DNA of 64,000 nt from NCBI RefSeq assembly GCF_001316105.1, contig NZ_BBCP01000004.1, positions 1 through 64,000 on the forward strand, read 5' to 3'. A model generated the notes under the pieces. That model was not told where the DNA came from. It made no database searches and worked only from the letters and a program-made list of their open reading frames with translations. Positions 1 through 9,241 of this stretch are shown piece after piece (the stretch's first letter is position 1; every line of letters begins with the position of its first letter). Source of the stretch: Thermogymnomonas acidicola JCM 13583. GTDB lineage: Archaea > Thermoplasmatota > Thermoplasmata > Thermoplasmatales > Thermoplasmataceae. Both the position numbers and the translations under genes were made by a program.

Positions 1-3000
1 GAAAGTATTCAGGTATTTCGATTTCTACATATGCATAACTACGTAAAATAGAACCTAAGTAGGATTGAAAGATTGCATCCCAATCCGGTTCTATCTTTCA
101 ATCTTGTGTAAAATAGAACCTAAGTAGGATTGAAAGTCTATAACGAGGACGAGGTACTTAACGAGGCGCTTGTAAAATAGAACCTAAGTAGGATTGAAAG
201 ACCGTCACGCTCCAAGCGACCGCCGGTGCGCCTGGTAAAATAGAACCTAAGTAGGATTGAAAGTTTGCCATACCATTTCAGACCGGCCCCTGCTAGGGCC
301 AGGTAAAATAGAACCTAAGTAGGATTGAAAGGAGAAGGGCCTTTCCGATCTCTTTCTCATCGAGGGCCTGTAAAATAGAACCTAAGTAGGATTGAAAGTG
401 CACGCCTGCACCCATGGATAAAAAGGTTTTCATTTGTAAAATAGAACCTAAGTAGGATTGAAAGTTCTACTGATACTCTCTGCAAGTTCAAAAAGTGTAG
501 TAAAATAGAACCTAAGTAGGATTGAAAGGAATTTTATGCACGAATTGTAATTATGTGGTAGGCAGTAAAATAGAACCTAAGTAGGATTGAAAGAAAACAA
601 TGAGGAATTACAGATCGATAGAGAGAAAAGTAAAATAGAACCTAAGTAGGATTGAAAGAAAAGATAGGAAGGCATTTTCATAATGGTGATAAAAAGTAAA
701 ATAGAACCTAAGTAGGATTGAAAGTGGGAAGCCGATACGAGAGGGGGGCAATTTGCATCAGATGTAAAATAGAACCTAAGTAGGATTGAAAGGTACACTA
801 CTCATCAAACTCACCTTCTAGGTCTACGTGTAAAATAGAACCTAAGTAGGATTCAAAGAAGAATTCCTAGGGAGCGGGCCTTCTCTATTATGGAGGGGGG
901 GTAAAATAGAACCTAAGTAGGATTGAAAGATCCTCCTTAGCCTCCTCGATCTCCTGTTTGATGTCGTAAAATAGAACCTAAGTAGATTGAAAGACCATTA
1001 TGACCACTTATTTTTATTGTGACGGGTCGAGTAAAATAGAACCTAAGTAGGATTGAAAGAAGGAAAAAGAGGGGGGGTTGGGCCCGATCAATGGAGAGTA
1101 AAATAGAACCTAAGTAGGATTGAAAGGACGAAGATTGAGCCCCCCCATTTCCAGAAATGCTTGAGAGTAAAATAGAACCTAAGTAGGATTGAAAGTGACT
1201 GTGTCAGCTTGACAACCAGATGGTCAGTTGCAGGTAAAATAGAACCTAAGTAGGATTGAAAGAGAAGCGATCTGACCCTATTGTCTCCCTTTCTCCATGT
1301 AAAATAGAACCTAAGTAGGATTGAAAGCCATTTTTATTTATATCTTTTGTCGCACACAGACGCGTAAAATAGAACCTAAGTAGGATTGAAAGGAGGCCGT
1401 GCCAGAAATCTTGCGAGTCCTGTTCGAATAGGTAAAATAGAACCTAAGTAGGATTGAAAGGGAACAATCGGCGCTCTCGATAATCGCTTTAATTTCTGGT
1501 AAAATAGAACCTAAGTAGGATTGAAAGATGGTCGCGTACACTGTCCCGCTGGCCCTGAGGCGAAGTAAAATAGAACCTAAGTAGGATTGAAAGAAATTCG
1601 TCTTCGGCTTCGTCAATGCAACCGGATCGAGGTAAAATAGAACCTAAGTAGGATTGAAAGATCGATAAGAATGGCCATAAGATGAGAACCACGATGTAAA
1701 ATAGAACCTAAGTAGGATTGAAAGGCTCGGCGAAGAAAAAATTTCGTCGTCCTCCCTCGAGTAAAATAGAACCTAAGTAGGATTGAAAGTTCTATCGAGT
1801 CAGTCGAGAGAATATCGAGAGGATGCAGTAAAATAGAACCTAAGTAGGATTGAAAGCCAAATGTCCTCCGAATCGACGGAAACGAGGGGGGGGTAAAATA
1901 GAACCTAAGTAGGATTGAAAGCTACGTCCAATCTTATGGACTTTGCCAATCCTATAGTGTAAAATAGAACCTAAGTAGGATTGAAAGATATTCGGGCTCT
2001 ATTCCCTCGATGTAGGCCAGCATCGTAAAATAGAACCTAAGTAGGATTGAAAGGAGGCCGTGCCAGAAATCTTGCGAGTCCTGTTCGAATAGGTAAAATA
2101 GAACCTAAGTAGGATTGAAAGGGCTATTGATCGACCGGTTTTTTTCCTGTACAAATCGGTAAAATAGAACCTAAGTAGGATTGAAAGAAATAGTGGGGGG
2201 TCTCAATTTTTATCGGATAGTTTGAGTAAAATAGAACCTAAGTAGGATTGAAAGCCAACTATTCGATCCTCGTCGTTCCAGGTCAGTTTGGGTAAAATAG
2301 AACCTAAGTAGGATTGAAAGAATGGTGCATGCTATTCCAACTGCCTGGGCGCAGGGGGTAAAATAGAACCTAAGTAGGATTGAAAGGTGACGGTCGATAT
2401 CTTATCCAGATTGAAAATCATGTAAAATAGAACCTAAGTAGGATTGAAAGTGAGAAAATAATGTTAGCCCGCTCCATTGGATCGCAGTGGTAAAATAGAA
2501 CCTAAGTAGGATTGAAAGATCCTATGGCCTCAATGACTTCCTCGACGACCTCCTCGTAAAATAGAACCTAAGTAGGATTGAAAGTTTGCCATACCATTTC
2601 AGGGCTGCGCCCCCGAGGGCTGGTAAAATAGAACCTAAGTAGGATTGAAAGCCATCTAATCCCGGATCTCCTAGAGGCCGGGGGGGGTCTGTAAAATAGA
2701 ACCTAAGTAGGATTGAAAGCCCTTTTTCATCCCAGCCATGGGCATGTAGCAATTTTGGGTAAAATAGAACCTAAGTAGGATTGAAAGCGAAATTCGTATT
2801 GGTGGTACGAAATTCGGAAAAAAGGGTAAAATAGAACCTAAGTAGGATTGAAAGTAACATAATATTGAGACAACCCCCCCAGCCAATCAAATTGTAAAAT
2901 AGAACCTAAGTAGGATTGAAAGGCTTTATCACACTTTTTGATGCAGGTGCAATCATGAGTAAAATAGAACCTAAGTAGGATTGAAAGTAGAATTTCATGC

Positions 3001-3906
3001 CTCTGCCTCCGCTTCGTATTCTATGTAAAATAGAACCTAAGTAGGATTGAAAGTCTTATTCAGAGGAAAATGAGCCGCAATATGCAGGTAAAATAGAACC
3101 TAAGTAGGATTGAAAGTTCCATACTGCATGCAGAAGGATTGCAAGTGCAATAGTAAAATAGAACCTAAGTAGGATTGAAAGTTGGGGGGGATGCCTCCCG
3201 GACAGCCGTACTGATCGCAGGGTAAAATAGAACCTAAGTAGGATTGAAAGTTCTCAAAGAATCAAAAGAGAGATTCTGGAAGATAAAGGTAAAATAGAAC
3301 CTAAGTAGGATTGAAAGAAAAGTATCCGAAACTCCTTCATGCCCATGGCTGGGATGGTAAAATAGAACCTAAGTAGGATTGAAAGGTTTCGTTCTGGGTT
3401 CTGGACTGGTCGGTAAGAAACGTAAAATAGAACCTAAGTAGGATTGAAAGATTTATACTGATACTGATAGCTTTTTGTTGTTAACAAAGTAAAATAGAAC
3501 CTAAGTAGGATTGAAAGAGAAGGAGAAGTGGAAAGCTAAGATCCGGGGGCCGATGTAAAATAGAACCTAAGTAGGATTGAAAGAATATGAACTTTAGGAC
3601 CTCTTCCCACACAGGTGCAAGTAAAATAGAACCTAAGTAGGATTGAAAGAAAAAAAATGGAAAAGAAGACGGCACACGACCAGATAGTAAAATAGAACCT
3701 AAGTAGGATTGAAAGCCGGATGACACGGGCGGTAAGATCCTTATTGAGATAGTAAAATAGAACCTAAGTAGGATTGAAAGGCAATAGGACATGTTCATTA
3801 TTTGTCCATCGAATGAAGTAAAATAGAACCTAAGTAGGATTGAAAGCGCATTCATGCTCCAGTCTAGGAGTATGCTTGTTGGGCAGGAAAATAGAACTTG
3901 AAAAAG
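1..3906 (+). CRISPR. CRISPR array 1 (type I-D associated), cut by the left window edge
   Basis: Fifty-eight complete copies of a 29-bp direct repeat that begins GTAAAATAGAACC and ends GGATTGAAAG. The first is at 43-71 and the last at 3818-3846, with the tail of another repeat at 1-5. I count 59 spacers of 34-42 bp, most of them 35-39 bp. A decayed copy at 3886-3906 keeps both repeat ends but has lost the middle, which marks the leader-distal end. The ATTGAAAG 3' end is typical of crRNA 5' handles, so transcription should run rightwards from a leader outside the window. Variant repeats occur at 830 (ATTCAAAG end) and 966 (one G missing). The cas operon converges on this end from the right. One spacer is present twice and two spacer pairs share target sequence. 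Confidence 0.98.
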
Positions 3907-4014
3907 ACTAGAGGAAATTGAGCTCCGGCCATCCTACAGTGAAGATCAAAAGTTCACACAGTGACATTTGACATTATCCATAGATGTTCTGCTCTAGGCA
4001 TGGATTACTCCGTC

Positions 4015-4278
4015 TCATATCACGTTCTCATGTCTAACTCTGCTCTCGCCGATAGTTATCCTGCGCACCGTTTTCCTGCTCCTCAGGATAAATATATCGA
4101 GAACCTCGCTCTCTCTATCAATCTCACCCTTCAGTTTATCCAGCAGTATTCTCAGGTTTCCCAAAGTTATATCACCCATGAAAACAGAGTTCTGAATGTG
4201 TAAAAGGTAAGGTTTGCAGATCTTGGATATCCTCGCATCCTTTGAGGCATTGACATCATAGACAAGGACAACGAACAT
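4015..4278 (-). CDS. cas2: CRISPR-associated endoribonuclease Cas2
   Basis: An 87-residue protein beginning MFVVLVYDV, the Cas2 first beta strand with its conserved Asp, followed by the small ferredoxin-like fold typical of the family (usually 85-100 residues). Cas2 joins Cas1 in the spacer integration complex. It is the last gene of the leftward cas operon. GAGGAG precedes the ATG, and the cas1 stop lies 2 bp upstream, so the two are probably translationally coupled. The reading frame is intact. The ORF on the opposite strand here is a shadow. Confidence 0.93.
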   Translation of the reverse strand: MFVVLVYDVNASKDARISKICKPYLLHIQNSVFMGDITLGNLRILLDKLKGEIDRESEVLDIFILRSRKTVRRITIGESRVRHENVI

Positions 4279-4280
4279 GC

Positions 4281-5250
4281 CTATCTCCTCGCAACGTAAG
4301 GTTTGTATGGTTCACCCTCAAGGATGTACCTCTCCAGCTTGTACAGCTCGAGCCTGATGATGTGCTTGTTCGAAACGTACCTCGCTAGCGATTTTGAATA
4401 TACTGTCTTTTCCATCTCTTCACTGAACCTGCTGAGCACCATCCGCCTCCCGCTTCGTTCAGAAACACTCCGCCGTTGGACACAAAGTGCTTGTCTGGCT
4501 TGAGCTCCTTCCTCCTTATCATTGACACTATTACAGAGTGGCCAAGTATGGGCTTGAATATTTCAGCCACATCTAGGGCCAGGCTGGTCCTGGATGTGGA
4601 CGGCTCGTGTAAGAAGCTGACTGTAGGGTCAAGGTGTGTGCAGAATATTTCAGAGGAAACCGTGGAATAGATCAGGGAGTTCACGAAACTTATGAGCGCG
4701 TTTCCGAAGGACATCGGTGGCCGCCTGCTCCTGGTTCCGATCCTGAACTCTTCTGGCAGCACTGTGTCCAGGGAATCAAAGTAAGAATCCGCTATGTTTC
4801 CCTCGATCCCCATCAGTCCCGGGATATCGGTGGCTGACAGGACATCACGGAAGCTCACCCTGATCCTGGGTGCCCCCCCGTGACGCCTCAGGTTCACGTT
4901 GTAGTTCCTGGCTGCACCTATAACGAAGGCCCTGGCGAGGTGCATCCTCGATCCCGGGTCCAGGAACCTAGAGAACTGCATGATCCGCACCTTACCGCTT
5001 ATCAGGTAGTTCTCTGGCAGGATGCTCGATATGTACCTGCCTGAAGAAGTCATGAGGAACACAGGTATCCCTGCCCTGGATAGGAGCTGGATTGCCGGCT
5101 TCGTTAGGGTTGCGTTGCCTGTGATCACCAGCGAATCAACATCGTTGAGCGGTATCTCGGATTCACCGTCCCTGCTCTTCAGTACAAGGCTCTCGTCTTT
5201 CCTTGAAATGATGCCGTTGGAATTTATGTAGTATGGCCTCAGTCCCTCAC
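4281..5250 (-). CDS. cas1: CRISPR integrase Cas1 (frame broken twice)
   Basis: Metal-dependent integrase that inserts spacers together with Cas2. The uninterrupted core (5128 down to about 4450) carries IEGNIADSYF with the metal-binding Glu, SFLHEPS with the His and LALDVAEIFKP with the Asp. Restoring one G in a GGG run near 4449 opens the normal C-terminus (RRMVLSRFSEEMEK onward) and gives a stop at 4281. At the N-terminus the expected strand RPYYINSNGIISRK is in frame, but no start codon is. Restoring one G near 5243 gives a GTG start at 5250 that overlaps the cas4 stop as GTGA. Reconstructed length is about 323 residues, normal for Cas1. The start is inferred. Confidence 0.9.
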
Positions 5251-5783
5251 CTCCCTCCCCCCCAGCAGAACTCTACGTAGCTGCAACCCCCCCTCCTGCA
5301 GAACCAGTTCCTCTTCGCCTGGGGTATTTCAGAGACAGTCATACTCTCGATCTTCCGGTACGCTTCCTGAAGTTCCTGAAGGTGTTCAGGCAGGGCTATC
5401 TCCACCACCTTCCTTGAGCCAGTGAGGTGAAGTATTCCCCTGGCCTCCACGCCGTAACCTGAAAGGAGGCAGTTGAGGTAGTGGGCAAGCTGGAGCACGT
5501 CTGCTTTGAGGGCCTTCCTGCCCCCCCTCTTGTACTCATGCACCAGGGCGGTGCCATCGGGCAGGATCTCAAGGTTGTCGATGACGTTGGAGCCCACTTT
5601 CACCCTCGAGAATCCTGGGTGTTCCCTGTTCTCTGCCAGGTACTTCCCTTCCATTACGAACTCCGTGCCATCCGTGATGTATATGTTGTGTACCGATAGC
5701 CAGAGGCGCCTGTCGCAGATCTGTGAATAGCTCACGTCTGTGCCCCCCCTTATCTCCTCTGGCCTCAACCTCTCAACTCCCAA
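5247..5783 (-). CDS. cas4: CRISPR-associated exonuclease Cas4
   Basis: A 178-residue RecB-like nuclease with an iron-sulphur cluster that trims prespacers and helps select the PAM. Cys23 (in SYSQICDRRLW) and Cys162, Cys167 and Cys173 near the C-terminus are the four cluster ligands. Between them come the nuclease motif VHEYKRGG and the QLAHY motif. Gene order cas4-cas1-cas2 is that of the adaptation module. The start appears to be TTG at 5783, inside the end of cas3d, so translation is coupled. A G7 run after residue 11 adds what looks like a surplus Gly but keeps frame. Confidence 0.9.
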   Translation of the reverse strand: MGVERLRPEEIRGGTDVSYSQICDRRLWLSVHNIYITDGTEFVMEGKYLAENREHPGFSRVKVGSNVIDNLEILPDGTALVHEYKRGGRKALKADVLQLAHYLNCLLSGYGVEARGILHLTGSRKVVEIALPEHLQELQEAYRKIESMTVSEIPQAKRNWFCRRGGCSYVEFCWGGGR

Positions 5784-7598
5784 GCTGCACCCGATAACTC
5801 AGCCTCTCTGGATACCCGGTGACGTTCACTATGGCCTTCACGAGATCTTTTGCCTGTGTGGGCAGCCCGCCGCATGCGTTGAGGAACCTGAACGCTCTCT
5901 CCAGGCTGTCCAGCATTTCCCGCCTCTCCTTTCCGTATATCTCCTGGAAGGTCATGCTCACCTCCCTGGTAGACACATCCGTGTATGGGAGTCCTGTTAT
6001 CCTCACGTCGAAGCCCCGGTCCGGCTTATCCTTAAGGCCGGTTACCACAATGCCATGCTCAGTCTTCAGGTAATCCGCGTTCTGCATGAGCCAGAGGGCA
6101 TCATACCTGTACTGTTCGCTGGCCCCATCTCTACTGTCGCCCATCATGAAGTTGATCTCCTCCCTGTCTCCTATGAAGTACCTGAATGTGTCCATGTAAT
6201 CGGAGAACCAGCTGCAGAAGCAGGAGAGCTCCTCGCACTCCTCCACCTCCGCCTTCTTCCTCATCTCGTTGATCTTTGCCACTGCAGCCAAGGACCTCCT
6301 GACTCCGGTCCCGAACCTGCTGTCACTGGCAGAGACGGACTCCTCCACAAGCGTGTCCCTGGCGTCCCTCGTGAAGAACTGCAGCAGCACACCAGCGTAT
6401 ATCCCCCCCACGATCTCTGGCTTCAGGCTTGTTCCTTCCTCTCCGATCTCCTGTGATAGCCTCTCGACAACGTTCATCCCGTCCGCTATCTTGCCCATGG
6501 CCCTGTCAATGATGGCCTGGTCTCCCATTGCTATTATCAGGCGGCTCCTCTCCCTGATGCCCCCCCTCCCCGACCCTGCCCGCCCTCTGCCTCAGGTTGT
6601 GGCCGTAGTATCCCCCCCGGGAAATGATGAAGTTCATGAAGTCCCGCGGCGGGTTGTGGCCCTGCTCAACTATGTTTGAAGCAATGACTATCCTCTTGCT
6701 GAAGCAATTTCCGAGGGCAGCCTCCCTGTCACTCCACCTTGATAGGTCCATTCGGTTGAGCAGGCAGATATCTCCGGGTGAAATCCCCCCCTCTCAACCA
6801 TCATGTCCCTTGCCTGGATGCAATCCCTGATGCTGTCCAGTATCAGGAACCACTTCCCCCCCTCCCTAATGTCGTCCAGGTGCTGTTTGATGGTGTCAAG
6901 GGCCCCCCCCTCAGGGTGGAGATCGTACCCAATGGGGCCACGTATGAAATCACTGCCGGCCTTCTCCACGTTCACTATCTCGATCTCGTCATCGCCCACC
7001 AGTCCCCCCCTGAGAACGCTTACGACCTCTTCCTCAAGCGTTGCGGAGCTGATCAGGAACTTGATCTTCCTGCGTAGGAGTGAGATGAGTGCCAGCAGCC
7101 GGTACTTCTGGTCCCTGCTGTACACGTGGAACTCGTCCAGGACTATGCACCTAAGCCCCTCGATAACGAGGTGTGAAATGTGGTCCGACCGGGACCGGGG
7201 GGGTGGCCTGTAGAAGTTCGTCAGTATGAATAGGAGGAGGGTGGGGGGGTTCGTGAAGACCAGCGTTGAGTTGGAGACCATCTTCGTTATGGTGTATTCC
7301 CTGCCGAGATTCCACTTCACAGCGTTCTCGCGCACTGAAGATGCAGTGATCCTCTCGACGCCTGTCATGCTGGCGCTGAACTCCCTGAAGTTCTGGTCGA
7401 TCAGGACGTTGTTCGGCATCACTATGAAACTCCTGTAAACGTCACTGTAGAGCCTTGAGAAGGCCCTGGTCTTGCCCGCCCCTGTGGGGGGGCCTGCAGC
7501 ACGAGTATGTTTTTCTTTGAATCCAGGAAACCAGCCACTATTTCTTGGAAGGAACGGTCAACGTATTCCTCTCCCGATTCTATCAGCTGGCATGCCAT
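5773..7598 (-). CDS. cas3d: Type I-D helicase Cas3d (no HD domain; frame broken)
   Basis: Superfamily 2 helicase that unwinds target DNA after Cascade binding. In order it carries a P-loop (APTGAGKT once a 7-base run near 7485 is read as five), a DEFH box (VLDEFHVYS), an SAT-type motif (LISSATLE) and motif VI (QRAGRVGR). About 250 residues of C-terminal domain follow. Further breaks lie at C/G runs near 6787 and 6565. No HD nuclease domain precedes the helicase, as expected for type I-D, where the HD belongs to Cas10d. The start MACQLIES at 7598 overlaps the end of csc1. Reconstructed length is about 608 residues. Confidence 0.88.
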
Positions 7599-8278
7599 GA
7601 CACGCCCTCTGAGTAGAGGTCCCTGAACTCCTCCACGGTCACCGGGCCAACGACGAAGTACTGGATCACGGCGTGCTCCGAGTAGCTGAACTCCCTCCCC
7701 TTCAGCGCTTCGCGCTTCACTGAGAGTATCTTTGTCAGCGTGTAGAGGTTCAGGTAGCACCTCATTTTCTCCGGTTCTATTTCCTCCACCTTCAGCATGC
7801 CGGTCTTACCCGTGCCCACCCTCAGAACGTTTGGCAGTTCCCAGCGGCCGTCGTCAAGGATCAGGCATAGAAACGGTTGCCGGGCTTCATTGGCTGCTGA
7901 AAGTAGAAGTTCTTGTACATTATGCCACCGACCTTTATCAGGGGGGGGTGCTGGTTTGAGCCGTTGTAGTCGATGCCCTGCATCGTGTTCCTCGTTATCT
8001 GCTTGAAAAACTCCGTGTAACTGCTATCCATTCCAGCAAGGTACCCGGGCACGGCCACGGAGAACCAGAAGCTGTATTCCCTCAGTTCCGAATAGTTCGG
8101 CACGAACTTCCCCGGCTCCGGGGGGGCTTCGCCCACCCCTAGCTGGTGCAGCATGGCGTACTTCAGGGCTATGTCCCCCCCGATAAATGGGGGGGAGGTC
8201 CTGTTGCCCCCTCCCACTTGGCTGGTAGTAGTAGTTAACCGGCTCCAGCACCGTGAGCCTTACACCGCGTACCCTCAT
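7583..8278 (-). CDS. csc1: Type I-D Cascade subunit Cas5d (Csc1), frame broken
   Basis: Reconstructed 231-residue Cas5-type subunit that caps the crRNA 5' handle. It starts MRVRGVRLTVLEPVNYYY, a ferredoxin-like first strand, followed by IGDIALKYAM, a pattern I associate with Csc1. Breaks lie at the C and G runs around 8178-8225 and at a short C run near 7855. The ATG at 8278 overlaps the csc2 stop (ATGA), and its own stop overlaps the cas3d start, so the cascade genes are tightly coupled. Assignment rests on position between csc2 and cas3d plus the N-terminal motif. Homology-model confirmation was not possible here. Confidence 0.78.
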
Positions 8279-9225
8279 TGTGACCTCCAGAATTCTGCCC
8301 AGTCCTGCTCCATCTTGGATATCATCTGCTCCGCCACAGTCCTGAGCTCGTCCCTGTTTGCTGCCAGATGCCTTGCGTCCGAAATCAGATTCTCCAGGCC
8401 CTCTCCCGTAAGGAGGCTGTCACCGTAGGCTGCCTGCATCTGCTCGATGATGGTCTTCTCAGGGTTCCAGGAGCCGCTCTCCCAGCACTCTTCCATTACG
8501 GAGTAAGAGGTCACCCCCCCCTGTCGCCTTTCGAGAATCCCACCGCGACAACGGTGTTCTGCATGTTGTCCCCCCCGAGTATCGATGTCCTTGCGCCGTA
8601 CCTTGTGGTCTTCAGGGTGGTTGCGATGACCACCTTCAGCATGTCCAGCGATGCGTTTTCGAGCGATATAAAGCGCACGAACTTCACGCCAGGCTTCACG
8701 TACTGTGTGTTGTATATTGCGTTCCTCTGCACGTTGCCTGCTCATCCATCAGGATGGTGCCTGTATCCGAAAGGGAGTTGTGGGTCAGCCTCTCGGTGAT
8801 GGCACCCATGGGCTCGTAGCTGTAGGACCAGTCATAGTAGCACCTGGACGCTATAGATGCTGCCTCCCTCCCGCTACCTGTGCTGGAGTCTCCATATATC
8901 AGGCTCACCGTTCTTGAGCAGCGATTTTGCGCTCACCGCATTCCTGTGGTAGTTCTCCGGCACTGCGCCAGCCCACCTGAACAGTGTGAGGGCTGTGCCA
9001 CGCTCCGCGCCCCCTCCACTTGGGACCAGGAACGACTACCCTGTCGTACCCGAAGAACATTTCCGATGTGGTCTCAGTCGGTTCATTGTTCCTGCATATA
9101 AAGAATGACTTGGTCTCCGAGACCACAGCCACCTTCATGAACAGCCCACTGTTCCTCCTCAGATCCAGATCGCCCACTGATTTCTTCAGCAGGCCTGCCT
9201 CAACAGCTTCTGACACACTCTTCAT
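8275..9225 (-). CDS. csc2: Type I-D Cascade backbone Cas7d (Csc2), frame broken
   Basis: Reconstructed protein of about 316 residues, the likely crRNA-binding backbone subunit. The pieces read MKSVSEAVEAGLLKK, then VVSETKSFFICRNNEPT, a central GDSSTGSGREAAS loop, YVKPGVKFVRFISLENAS and a C-terminal helix ending EQDWAEFWRSQ. Breaks occur near 9005, 8735 and at a C7 run near 8517. The start is ATG 9225, preceded by GGAGGT in the short gap after cas10d. The stop overlaps the csc1 ATG. Length and position match Csc2. A divergent Cas7 of another I subtype is less likely given Cas10d upstream. Confidence 0.78.
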
Positions 9226-9241
9226 TTTTACTCAACCTCCC

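Noticed and set aside
577-3855. Minus-strand reading frames with repeated YLGSILL or LSILLRFYFT peptides
   Set aside because: They are translations of the CRISPR repeat on the strand opposite to its transcription. The periodicity is exactly the repeat-spacer unit.
3961-4203. 80-codon plus-strand frame opposite cas2
   Set aside because: It is the shadow of an intact, conserved cas2 and has no promoter or family signal of its own.
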